NCBI RefSeq assembly: GCF_043290135.1
Contig: NC_134707.1
Location: 137,641,319-137,705,318 of the forward strand
Source: Rhipicephalus microplus
Taxonomy: Eukaryota > Arthropoda > Arachnida > Ixodida > Ixodidae
Direction of reading: 5' to 3'
Length of the DNA: 64,000 nucleotides
Positions 1 to 13,644 of the stretch are shown one piece after another (positions within the stretch are counted from its first letter, which is position 1; every line of letters starts with the position of its first letter). The notes under the pieces are model-generated. The model saw only the letters and a list, made by a program, of their open reading frames with translations, was not told where the DNA came from and did not search any database. The translations under genes and the position numbers were made by a program.

Positions 1-1944
1 GTTTTTGAATGGGCACGCGCGTACTCGTTTTTGAAGGCGCACGCGCATACTCGTTTTTGAATGCACACGCGCATACTCGTTTTGGAATAGGCACGCGCAT
101 ACTCGTTTTTGAATGCGCACACGCATACTCGTATTTGAATGCACACGCGCATACTCGTTTTGGAATAGGCACGTGCATACTCGTTTTTGATTGCGCACAC
201 GCATACTCGTATTTGAATCCACACGCGCATACTCGTTTTGAAATAGGCACGTGCATACTCGTTTTTGAATGCGCACGCGCATACGCGTTTTTGAACAGGC
301 ACACACGTACTCGTTTTTGAATGCGCACGCGTATACTCGTCTTGAATGCGCACGCACATACTCGTTTTTGAATGCACACGCGCATACTCGTTTCGGAATA
401 CGCACGCGCATACTCGTTTTTGAATGCGCACGCGCGTTCTCGTTTTTTATTGCGCACGCGCAGACTTGTTTTTGAATGCACATGCGCATACTCGTTTTGG
501 AATAAGCACGGGCATACTCGTTTTTGAACGCGCACACGCATACTCGTTTTTGAATGCACACGCGCATACTCGTTTCGGAATAGGCACGCGCGTACTCGTT
601 TTTGATTGCGCAAGCGCATACTCGTTTTTGAATGCACACGCGCATACTCGTTTTCGAATAGGCACGCGCATACTCGTTTTTGAATGCACACGCGCATACT
701 CGTCTTGAGATAGGCACGCGCATACTGGTTTGGAAGGCGCAGGCGCATACTCGTTTTTGAATAGGCATGCGCGTACTCGTTTTTGAATGCGCACGCGCAA
801 ACTTGGTTTTGAATGCACACGCGCATACTCGTTTTGAAATAGGCACGCGCATAGTCGTTTTCGAATGCACACACGCATACTCGTTTTGCGAAAGCACGTG
901 CATACTCGATTTTGAATGCGCACGCGCATACGCGTTTTTGAACAGCCACACGCGTACTCGTTTTTGAATGCGCACGCGTATACTCGTTTTGACTGCGCAC
1001 GCGCATACTCGTTTTGAATGCTCACGCGCATACTCGTTTCGGAATACGCACGCGCATACTCGTTTTGGAATGCGCACGCGCATACTCGTTTTGGAATGCG
1101 CACGCGCGTACTCGTTTTTGAATGCGCACGCGCATACTCGTTTTTCAATGCACATGCGCATACGCAATATGGAATAAGCACGCGCATACTCGTTTTTGAA
1201 CGCGCACACGCATACTCGTTTTTGAATGCACACGCGCATACTCGTTTTGGAATGCGCACGCGTATACTCGTTTTTGAATAGGCACACGCGTACTCGTTTT
1301 TGATTGCGCACGCGCATACTCTTTTTTGAATGCACACGCGCATACTCGTTTTTGAATGGGCACGCGCGTACTCATTTTTGAATGCGCACGCGCATACTCG
1401 TTTTTGAATGCACACGCGCATACTCGTTTTTGAATAGGCACGCGCGTACTCGTGTTTGATTGCGCACGCGCATACTCGTTTTTGAATGCACACGCGCATA
1501 CTCGTTTTGGAATAGGCACGCACATACTCGTTTTTGAATGCGCACACGCACACTCGTATTTGAATGCACACGCGCGTACTCGTTTTGAAATAGGCACGTG
1601 CATACTCGTTTTTGAATGCGCACATGCATACTCGTATTTGAATGCACACGCGCATACTCGTTTTGAAATAGGCACGTGCATACTCGTTTTTGATTGCGCA
1701 CGCGCATACGCGTTTTTGAACAGGCACACGCGTACTCATTTTTGAATGCGCACGCGCATACTCGTTTTGAATGCGCACGCGCATACTCGGTTTTGAATGC
1801 ACACTCCCATACTCATTTTTGAATGCACACGCGCATACTCGTTTCGGAATACGCACGCGCATACTCGTTTTCGAATAGGCACGCGCATACTTGTTTTTGA
1901 ATGCGCACACGCATACTCGTTTTTGAATGCGCGCGCGTACACTC

Positions 1945-4900
1945 GTTTTGAATGCGCACGCGTATACTCGTTTTTGAATGCACACGCGCATACTCGTTTT
2001 CGAATAGGCACGCGCATACTCGTTTTTGAATGCACACGCGCATACTCGTTTCGAAATAGGCACGCGCATACTCGTTTGGGAAGGCGCACGCGCATACTCG
2101 TTTTTGAATAGGCATGCACGTACTCGTTTTTGAATGCGCACGTGCATAATTGTTTTTGAATGCACACGCGCATACTCGTTTTGGAATAGGCACGCGCATA
2201 CTCGTTCTTGAATGCGCACACGCATACTCGTATTTGATTGCGCACGCGCATACTCGTTTTGCAATAGGCACGTGCATACTTGTTTTTGAATGCGCACGCG
2301 CATACGCGTTTTTGAACAGGCACACGCGTACTCGTTTTCGAATGCGCACGCGTATACTCGTTTTGAATGCGCACGCGCATACTCGTTTTTGAATGCACAC
2401 GCGCATACTCGTTTCGGAATACGCACGCGCATACTCGTTTTGGAATGCGCACGCGCGTACTCGTTTTTGAATGCGCACGCGCGTACTCGTTTTTGAATGC
2501 GCACGCGCATACTCGTTTTTGAAAGCACATGCGCATACTCGTTTTGGAATAAGCACGCGCATACTCGTTTTTGAACGCGCACACGCATACTCGTTTTTTA
2601 AAGCACACGCGCATACTCGTTTTGGAATGCGCACGCGTATACTCGTTTTTGATTAGGCACGCGCGTACTCGTTTTTGATTGCGCACGCGCATACTCTTTT
2701 TTGAATGCACACGCGCATACTCGTTTTTGAATGCACACGCGCATACTCGTTTTCGAATAGGCACGCGCATACTCGTTTTTGAATGCGCACACGCATACTC
2801 GTATTTGAATGCACACGCGCGTACTCGTTTTGAAATAGGCACGTGCATACTCTTTTTTGAATGCGCACACGCATACTCGTATTTGAATGCACACGCACAT
2901 ACTCGTTTTGAAATAGGCACGTGCATACTCGTTTTTGACTGCGCACGTGTATACTCGTTTTCGAATAAGCACGCGCATACTCGTTTTTGAATGCACACGC
3001 GCATACTCGTTTCGAAATAGGCACGCGCATACTCGTTTTTGAATGCGCACACGCATACTCGTGTTTGACTGCGCACGCGCATACTCGTTTTTGAATGCAC
3101 ACGCGCATACTCGTTTTTGAATGCACACGCGCATACTCGTTTCGAAATAGGCACGCCCATACTCGTTTGGGAAGGCGCACGCGCATACTCGTTTTTGAAT
3201 AGGCATGCGCGTACTCGTTTTTGAATGCGCACGCGCGTACTCGTTTTTGAATGCGCACACGCATACTCGTGTTTGACTGCGCACGCGCATACTCGTTTTG
3301 CAATAGGCACGTGCATACTCGTTTTTGAATGCGCACGCGCATACGCGTTTTTGAACAGGCACACGCGTACTCGTTTTTGAATGGGCACGCGTATACTCGT
3401 CTTGAATGCGCACGCGCATACTCGTTTTTGAATGCACACGCGCATACTCGTTTCGGAATACGCACGCGCATACTCGTTTTAGAATGCACACGCGCATACT
3501 CGTTTTTGAATGCGCACGCGCATACTCGTTTTTGAATGCACATGCGCATACCCATTTTAGAATAAGCACGCGCATACTCGTTTTTGAACGCGCACATGCA
3601 TACTCGTTTTTGAATGCACGTGCGCATACTCGTTTTGGAATGCGCACGCGTATACTCGTTTTTGAATAGGCACGCGCGTACTCGTTTTTGATTGCGCACG
3701 CGCATACTCGTTTTTGAATGCATACGCGCATACTCGTTTTCGAATAGGCACGCGCGTACTCGTGTTTGAATGCGCACGCGCATACTCGTTTTTGAATGCA
3801 CACGCGCATACTCGTTTTGGAATAGGCACGCACATACTCGTTTTTGAGTGCGCACACGCATACTTGTATTTGAATGCACACGCGCGTACTCGTTTTGAAA
3901 TAGGCACGTGCATACTCGTTTTTGAATGCGCACACGCATACTCGTATTTGAATGCACACGCGCATACTCGTTTTAAAATAGGCACGTGCATACTCGTTTT
4001 TGAATGCGCACGCGCATACGCGTTTTTGAACAGGCACACGCCTACTCGTTTTTGAATGCGCACGCGTATACTCGTTTCGAATGCGCACGCGTATACTTGG
4101 GTTTGAATGCACACGCCCATACTCGTTTTTGAAAGCACACGCGCATACTTGTTTCGGAATACGCACGCGCATACTCGTTTTCGAATAGGCACGCGCATAC
4201 TTGTTTTTGAATGCGCACACGCATACTCGTTTTTGAATGCACACGCGCATACTCGTTTCGGAATACGCACGCGCATACTCGTTTTGGAATAGGCACGTCC
4301 GTACTCGTTTCTGAATGCGAAAGCGCATACGCGTTTTTGAACATGCACACGCGTACTCGTTTTTGATTGCACACGCGCGTACTCGTTTTGGAATAGGCAC
4401 GTGCGTACTCTTTTTTGAATGCGCACGCGCATGCGCGGTTTTGAACATGCACACGCGTACTCGTTTTTGAATGCGCACGCGTATACTCGTTTTGAATGCA
4501 CACGCGCATACTCGTTTTTGAATAGGCACGCGCGTACTCGTTTTTGAATGCGCACGCGTATACTCATTTCGGAATGCGCACGCAGATACTCATTTTCGAA
4601 TAGGCACGCGCATACTTGTTTTTGAATGCGCACACGCATACTCGTTTTTGAATGCACACGCGCATACTCGTTTCGGAATACGCACGCGCATACTCGTTTT
4701 GGAATGCACACGCGCATACTCGTTTTGGAATAGGCACACGGGTACTCGTTTTTGATTGCACACGCGCGTACTCGTTTTGGAATAGGCACGTGCGTACTCG
4801 TTTTTGAATGCGCACGCGCATACGCGTTTTTGAACATGCACACGCGTACTCGTTTTGAATGCGCACGCGTATACTCGTTTTGAATGCGCACGCGCATACT

Positions 4901-5300
4901 CGTTTTCGAATAGGCACGCGCATACTCGTTTTTGATTGGGCACACGCATACTCGTTTTTGAATGCACACGCGCATACTCGTTTCGGAATACGCACGCGCA
5001 TACTCGTTTTGGAATGCGCACGCGCTTATTCGTTTTGGAATAGGCACGTGCGTACTCGTTTTTGAAAGCGAACGCGCATACGCGTTTTTCAACATGCACA
5101 CGCGTACTTGTTTATGAATGCGCACGGTTATACTCGTTTTGAATGCACACGCGCATACTCGTTTTTGAATAGGCACCCGGATACTCGTTTTTGAATGTGC
5201 ACACGCATACTCGTATTTGATTGCGCACGCGGATACTCGTTTTGCAATAGGCACGTGCAGGCACGTTTTTGAATGCGCACGCGCATGCGCGTTTTTGAAC
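1945..5300. repeat. Dispersed higher-order block A, copy 1
   Basis: This block matches 9925-13200 in monomer order. The offset is 8003 bp around 2150, 8054 bp around 2700-2990, 8184 bp around 3541-4290, and then shrinks to about 7901 bp near 5130. The offset changes reflect insertion or loss of whole monomers. A distinctive shared monomer is CATACCCATTTTAGAATAAG at 3547 and 11731. Boundaries are approximate. Confidence 0.8.
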
Positions 5301-6289
5301 ATGCACACGCGTATTCGTTTTTCAATGCGCACGCGTATACTCGTTTTGAATGCACACGCGCATACTCGTTTTTGAATAGGCACGCGCGTACTCGTTTTTG
5401 AATGCGCACGCGTATACTCGTTTCGGAATGCGCACGCGGATACTCGTTTTCAAATAGGCACGCGCATACTTGTTTTTGATTGCGCACACGCATACTCGTT
5501 TTTTAATGCACACGCGCGTACTCGTTTCGGAATACGCACGTGCATACTCGTTTTGGAATGCGCACGCGCATTCTCGTTTTGGAATAGGCACGTGCGTACT
5601 CGTTTTTGAATGCGAAAGCGCATACGCGTTTTTGAACATGCACACGCGTACTCGTTTTTGATTGCACACGCGCGTACTCGTTTTGGAATAGGCACGTGCG
5701 TACTCGTTTTTGAATGCGCACGTGCATACGCGTTTTTGAACATGCACACGCGTACTCGTTTTTGAATGCGCACGCGTATACTCGTTTTGAATGCGCACGC
5801 GCATACTCGTTTTCGAATAAGCACGCGCATACTCGTTTTTGAATGCACACGCACATAGTCGTTTCGGAATACGCACGCGCATACTCGTTTTGGAATGCGC
5901 ACGCGCATACTCGTTTTTGAATAGGCACGCGCGTACTCGTGTTTGAACGCGAACGCGCATACGCGTTTTTGAACATGCACACGCGTACTCGTTTTTGAGT
6001 GCGCACGCGTATACTCGTTTTGAATGTACACGCGCATACTCGTTTTGAATAGGCACGCGCGTACTCGTTTTTGAATGCGCACGCGTATAATAGTTTCGGA
6101 ATGCGCACGCGCATACTCGTTTTCGAATAGGCGCGCGCATACTCGTTTTTGATTGCGCACACGCATACTCGTTTTTGAATGCACACGCGCATACTCGTTT
6201 CGGAATACGCACGCGCATACTTGTTTTGGAATGCTCACGCTCTTATTCGTTTTGCAATAGGCACGTGCATACTCGTTTGTGAATGGGCA

Positions 6290-8896
6290 CGCGCATACGC
6301 GTTTTTGAACAGGCACACGCGTACTCGTTTTTAATTGCGCACGCGTATACTCGTTTTGAGTGCGCACGCGCAAACGCATTTTTGAACAGGCACACGCGTA
6401 CTCGTTATCGAATGCGCACGCGTATACTCGTTTTGAATGCGCACGCGCATACTTGTTTTTGAATGCACACGCGCATACTCGTTTTGGAATACGCACGCGC
6501 ATACTCGTTTTGAATTCGCACGCGCATACTCGTTTTTGAACGCGCACATGCATACTTGTTTTTGAATGCACACGCGCATACTCGTTTTGGAATGCGCACG
6601 CGTATACTCGTTTTTGAATAAGCACGCGCGTACTCGTTTTTGAATGCGCACGTGCATACTCGTTTTTGAATGCACACGCGCATACTCGTTTTGGAATAGG
6701 CACGCACTTACTCGTTTTTGAATGCGCACACGCATACTCGTATTTGAATGCACACGCGCGTACTTGTTTTGAAATAGGCACTTGCATACTCGTTTTTGAA
6801 TGCGCAAACGCATACTCGTATTTGAATGCACACGCGCATACTCGTTTTGAAATAGGCACGTGCATACTCGTTTTTGAATGCGCACGCGCATACGCGTTTT
6901 TGAACAGGCACACGTGTACTCGTTTTTGAATGCGCACGCGCATACTCGTTTTCGAATAGGCACGCGCATACTCGTTTTTGAATGCACACGCACATACTCG
7001 TTTCGGAATACGCACGCGCATACTCGTTTTGGAATGCGCACGCGCATACTCGTTTTTGAGTAGGCACGCGCGTACTCGTTTTGAACGCGAACGCGCATAC
7101 GCGTTTTTGAACATGCACAAGCTTACTCGTTTTTAAATGCGCGCGCGTATACTCGTTTTGAATGTACACGCGCATACTCGTTTTGAATAGGCACGCGCGT
7201 ACTCGTTTTTGAATGCGCACGCGTATAATAGTTTCGGAATGCGCACGCGCATACTCGTTTTCGAATAGGCGCGCGCATACTCGTTTTTGATTGCGCACAC
7301 GCGTACTCGTTTTTGAATGCACACGCGCATACTCGTTTCGGAATAAGCACGCGACTACTCGTTTTTGAATAGGCACGCGCGTACTCGTTTTTGAACGCGA
7401 ACGCGCATACGCGTTTTTGAACATGCACACGCGTACACGTTTTTGAATGCGCACGCGTATACTCGTTATGAATGCACACGCGCATACTCGTTTTTTAATG
7501 GGCACGCGCGTACTCGTTTTTGAATGCGCACGCGTATACTCGTTTCGGAATGCGCACGCGCATACTCGTTTTCGAATAGGCACGCGCATACTCCTTTTTG
7601 AATGCGCGCACGCATACTCGTTTTTGAATGCACACGCGCATACTCGTCTCGGAATACGCACGCGCATACTCGTTTCGGAACGCGCACGCGCATACTCGTT
7701 TTGGAATAGGCACGTGCGTACTCGTTTTTGAATGCGAACGCGCATACGCGTTTTTGAACATGCACACCCTCACTCCTTTTTGATTGCACACGCGCGCACT
7801 CGTTTCGGAATAGGCACGTGCGTACTCGTTTTTGAATGCGCACGCGCATACGCGTTTTTGAACATGCACACGCGTACTCGTTTTTGAATGCGCACGCGTA
7901 TACTTTTTTTGAATGCACACGCGCATACTCGTTTTTGAATAGGCGCGCGCGTACTCGTTTTTGAATGCGCACGCATATACTCGTTTCGGAATGCGCACGC
8001 GCATACTCGTTTTCGAAGCATATTCGTTTTGGAATAGGCACGTGCGTGCTCGTTTTTGAAAGTGAACGCACATACGTGTTTTTTAACATGCACACGCGTA
8101 CTTTGTTATAAATGCGCACAGGTATACTGGTTTTGAATGCACACGCGCATATTCGTTTTTGAATAGGCACGCGCATACTCGTTTTTGACTTCGCACGTGT
8201 ATACTCGTTTCGGAATGCGCACGCGCATGCTCGTTTTTGAATAGGCACGCACGTAGTCGTTTTTGAATGCCTACGCGTACAATCGTTTTGACTGCGCACG
8301 CGTATACTCGTTTTTGAATGCACACGCGCATACTCGTTTTCGAATAGGCACGCGCATACTCGTTTTTGAATGCACACGCGCATACTTGTTTTTGAATGCG
8401 CACGCGCATACGCGTTTTTGAACAGGCACACGCGTACTCGTTTTTGAATGCGCACGCACATACTCGTTTTCGAATAGGCACGCGCATACTCGTTTTCGAA
8501 TGCGCACACGCATACTCGTTTTTGAATGCACACGCACATACTCGTTTCGGAATACGCACGCGCATACTCGTTTTGGAATGCGCACGCGCATACTCGTTTT
8601 CGAATAGGCACGCGCGTACTCGTTTTTGAACGCGAACGCGCATACGCGTTTTTGAACATGCACACGCGTACTCGTTTTTGAATGCGCACGCGTATACTCG
8701 TTTTGAATGCACAGGCGCATACTCGTTTTTGAATAGGCACGCGCGTACTCGTTTTTGAATGCGCACGCGTATACTCGTTTCGGAATGCGCACGCGCATAC
8801 TCGTTTTCGAATAGGCACACGCATACTCGTTTTTGAATGCGCACACGCATACTCGTTTTTGAATGCACACGCGCATACTCGTTTCGGAATAAACAC
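6290..8896. repeat. Dispersed higher-order block B, copy 1
   Basis: Matches 13645-16150 at an offset of 7356-7357 bp over most of its length. The GAAGCATATTC landmark lies at 8015 here and 15372 there. Matching starts in the GCATACGCGTTTTTGAACAGG-type monomer near 6290 and ends at a shared GGAATAAACACGCG monomer, after which the copies diverge. Confidence 0.82.
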
Positions 8897-9924
8897 GCGC
8901 ATACTCATTTTGGAATGCGCACGCGCATATTCGTTTTGGAATAGGCACGTGCGTGCTCGTTTTTGAAAGCGAATGCGCATACGCGTTTTTGAACATGCAC
9001 ACTCGTACTTTGTTATGAATGCGCACGGGTATACTCGTTTTGAATGCACACGCGCATACTCGTTTTTGAATGCGCACGCGTACACTCGTTTTGAATGCGC
9101 ACGCGTATACTCGTTTTTGAATGCGCACGAGCATACTCGTTTTCGAATAGGCACGCGCGTACTCGTTTTTGAACGTGAACGCGCATACGCGTTTTTGAAT
9201 AGGCACGCGCGTACTCGTTTTTGAATGCGCACGCGTATACTCGTTTCGGAATGCGCACGCGTATACTCGTTTCGGAATGTGCACGTGCATACTCGTTTTC
9301 GAATAGGCACATACATACTCGTTTTTGAATGCACACGCGCATACTCGTTTCGGAATACGCACGCGCATACTCGTTTTGGAATGCGCACGCGCATACTCGT
9401 TTTGGAATAGACACGTGCGTACTCGTTTTTGAATGCGAACGCGCATACGCGTACTCGTTTTTGAATGCGCACGCGCATACGCGTTTTTGAACATGCACAC
9501 GCGTACTCTTTTTTGAATGCGCACGCGTATACTGGTTTTGAATGCGCACGCGCATACTCTTTTTCGAAGAGGCATGTGCACACTCGTTTTTCAATGCGCA
9601 CACACATACTCGTTTTTGAATGCACACGCGCATACTCGTTTCGGAATACGCACGCGCATACTCGTTTTGGAATAGGCACGTGCGTACTCGTTTTGGAATG
9701 CGCACGCGCATACTCATTTTTGAATAGGCACGCGCGTACTCGTTTTTCAACGCGAACGGCATACGCGTTTTTGAACATGCACACGCGTACTCGTTTTTGA
9801 GTGCGCACGCGTATACTCGTTTTGAATGCACACGCGCATACTCGTTTTGAATAGGCACGCGCGTACTCGTTTTTGAATGCGCACGCATATAATAATTTCG
9901 GAATGCGCACGCGCATACTCGTTT

Positions 9925-12900
9925 TCGAATGCGCACGCGTATACTCGTTTTTGAATGCACACGCGCATACTCGTTTTCGAATAGGCACGCGCATACTCGT
10001 TTTTGAATGCACACGCGCATACTCGTTTTTGAATGCACACGCGCATACTCGTTTCGAAATAGGCACGCGCATACTCGTTTGGGAAGGCGCACGCGCATAC
10101 TCGTTTTTGAATAGGCATGCACGTACTCGTTTTTGAATGCGCACGTGCATAATTGTTTTTGAATGCACACGCGCATACTCGTTTTGGAATAGGCACGCGC
10201 ATACTCGTTTTTGAATGCGCACACGCATACTCGTATTTGATTGCGCACGCGCATACTCGTTTTGCAATAGGCACGTGCATACTTGTTTTTGAATGCGCAC
10301 GCGCATACGCGTTTTTGAACAGGCACACGCGTACTCGTTTTCGAATGCGCACGCGTATACTCTTTTTGAATGCGCACGCGCATACTCGTTTTTGAATGCA
10401 CACGCGCATACTCGTTTCGGAATACGCACGCGCATACTCGTTTTGGAATGCGCACGCGCGTACTCGTTTTTGAATGCGCACGCGCGTACTCGTTTTTGAA
10501 TGCGCACGCGCATACTCGTTTTTGAATCACATGCGCATACTCGTTTTGGAATAAGCACGCGCATACTCGTTTTTGAACGCGCACACGCATACTCGTTTTT
10601 TAAAGCAAACGCGCATACTCGTTTTGGAATGCGCACGCGTATACTCGTTTTTGAATAGGCACGCGCGTACTCGTTTTTGATTGCGCACGCGCATACTCTT
10701 TTTTGAATGCACACGCGCATACTCGTTTTTAAATGGGCACGCGCGCACTCGTTTTTGAATGCGCACGCGCATACTCGTTTTTGAATGCACACGCGCATAC
10801 TCGTTTTCGAATTGGCACGCGCATACTCGTTTTTGAATGCGCACACGCATACTCGTATTTGAATGCACACGCGCGTACTCGTTTTGAAATAGGCACGTGC
10901 ATACTCTTTTTTGAATGCGCACACGCATACTCGTATTTGAATGCACACGCACATACTCGTTTTGAAATAGGCACGTGCATACTCGTTTTTGACTGCGCAC
11001 GTGTATACTCGTTTTCGAATAAGCACGCGCATACTCGTTTTTGAATGCACACGCGCATACTCGTTTTTGAATGCACACGCGCATACTCGTTTCGAAATAG
11101 GCACGCGCATACTCGTTTTTGAATGCGCACACGCATACTCGTGTTTGACTGCGCACGCGCATACTCGTTTTTGAATGCACACGCGCATACTCGTTTTTGA
11201 ATGCACACGCGCATACTCGTTTCGAAATAGGCACGCCCATACTCGTTTGGGAAGGTGCACGCGCATACTCGTTTTTGAATAGGCATGCGCGTACTCGTTT
11301 TTGAATAGGCATGCACGTACTCGTTTTTGAATGCGCACGTGCATAATTGTTTTTGAATGCACACGCGCATACTCGTTTTGGAATAGGCACGCGCATACTC
11401 GTTTTTGAATGCGCACACGCATACTCGTATTTGATTGCGCACGCACATACTCGTTTTGCAATAGGCACGTGCATACTTGTTTTTGAATGCGCACGCGCAT
11501 ACGCGTTTTTGAACAGGCACACGCGTACTCGTTTTCGAATGCGCACGCGTATACTCTTTTTGAATGCGCACGCGCATACTCGTTTTTGAATGCACACGCG
11601 CATACTCGTTTCGGAATACGCACGCGCATACTCGTTTTGGAATGCGCACGCGCGTACTCGTTTTTGAATGCGCACGCGCGTACTCGTTTTTGAATGCGCA
11701 CGCGCATACTCGTTTTTGAATGCACATGCGCATACCCATTTTAGAATAAGCACGCGCATACTCGTTTTTGAACGCGCACATGCATACTCGTTTTTGAATG
11801 CACGTGCGCATACTCGTTTTGGAATGCGCACGCGTATACTCGTTTTTGAATAGGCACACGCGTACTCGTTTTTGATTGCGCACGCGCATACTCGTTTTTG
11901 AATGCATACGCGCATACTCGTTTTCGAATAGGCACGCGCGTACTCGTGTTTGAATGCGCACGCGCATACTCGTTTTTGAATGCACACGCGCATACTCGTT
12001 TTGGAATAGGCACGCACATACTCGTTTTTGAGTGCGCACACGCATACTTGTATTTGAATGCACACGCGCGTACTCGTTTTGAAATAGGCACGTGCATACT
12101 CGTTTTTGAATGCGCACACGCATACTCGTATTTGAATGCACACGCGCATACTCGTTTTAAAATAGGCACGTGCATACTCGTTTTTGAATGCGCACGCGCA
12201 TACGCGTTTTTGAACAGGCACACGCGTACTCGTTTTTGAATGCGCACGCGTATACTCGTTTCGAATGCGCACGCGCATACTTGGGTTTGAATGCACACGC
12301 CCATACTCGTTTTTGAAAGCACACGCGCATACTTGTTTCGGAATACGCACGCGCATACTCGTTTTCGAATAGGCACGCGCATACTTGTTTTTGAATGCGC
12401 ACACGCATACTCGTTTTTGAATGCACACGCGCATACTCGTTTCGGAATACGCACGCGCATACTCGTTTTGGAATAGGCACGTCCGTACTCGTTTCTGAAT
12501 GCGAAAGCGCATACGCGTTTTTGAACATGCACACGCGTACTCGTTTTTGATTGCACACGCGCGTACTCGTTTTGGAATAGGCACGTGCGTACTCTTTTTT
12601 GAATGCGCACGCGCATGCGCGTTTTTGAACATGCACACGCGTACTCGTTTTTGAATGCGCACGCGCATACTCGTTTTTGAATAGGCACGCGCGTACTCGT
12701 TTTTGAATGCGCACGCGTATACTCATTTCGGAATGCGCACGCAGATACTCATTTTCGAATAGGCACGCGCATACTTGTTTTTGAATGCGCACACGCATAC
12801 TCGTTTTTGAATGCACACGCGCATACTCGTTTCGGAATACGCACGCGCATACTCGTTTTGGAATGCACACGCGCATACTCGTTTTGGAATAGGCACACGG

Positions 12901-13200
12901 GTACTCGTTTTTGATTGCACACGCGCGTACTCGTTTTGGAATAGGCACGTGCGTACTCGTTTTTGAATGCGCACGCGCATACGCGTTTTTCAACATGCAC
13001 ACGCGTACTTGTTTATGAATGCGCACGGTTATACTCGTTTTGAATGCACACGCGCATACTCGTTTTTGAATAGGCATCCGGATACTCGTTTTTGAATGTG
13101 CACACGCATACTCGTATTTGATTGCGCACGCGCATACTCGTTTTCCAAAAGGCACGTGCATGCACGTTTTTGAATGCGCACGCGCATGCGCGTTTTTGAA
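9925..13200. repeat. Dispersed higher-order block A, copy 2
   Basis: Second copy of the block at 1945-5300. Inside it, about 390 bp near 10130-10520 recurs 1194 bp downstream near 11324-11714, so this copy has undergone a further local duplication. Compared with copy 1 it lacks about ten monomers near 12985, which corresponds to about 4840-5090 in copy 1. Confidence 0.8.
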
Positions 13201-13644
13201 CATGCACACGCGTACTCGTTTTTGAATGCGCACGCGTATAATCGTTTTGAATGCGCACGCGCATACTCGTTTTCGAATAAGCACGCACATACTCGTTTTT
13301 GAATGCACACGCACATAGTCGTTTCGGAATACGCACGCGCATACTCGTTTTGGAATGCGCACGCGCATACTCGTTTTTGAATAGGCACGCGCGTACTCGT
13401 GTTTGAACGCGAACGCGCATACGCGTTTTTGAACATGCACACGCGTACTCGTTTTTGAGTGCACACGCGTATACTCGTTTTGAATGCACACGCGCATACA
13501 AGTTTTGAATAGGCACGCGCGTACTCGTTTTTGAATGCGCACGCGTATAATAGTTTCGGAATGCGCACGCGCATACTCGTTTTCGAATAGGCGCGCGCAT
13601 ACTCGTTTTTGAATGCACACGCGCATACTCGTTTCGGAATACGC

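Noticed and set aside
9..320. Short plus-strand frames of 60-140 codons with ARAYSFLNAHAHTRF-type repeats, found throughout the array.
   Set aside because: They are satellite shadows, ended by the TGA in TTTTTGAATG whenever it comes into frame. They show no conservation beyond the monomer itself.
7466..11725. A 1419-codon open frame on the minus strand, the longest in the window, and dozens of similar frames (447-2588, 14823-17159, 34126-36786).
   Set aside because: It is pure satellite. The monomer has no stop trinucleotide on this strand, the protein is the same 26-residue cycle in every frame, and overlapping minus-strand frames over the same bases give the same peptide. No unique domain, intron or start context is present.
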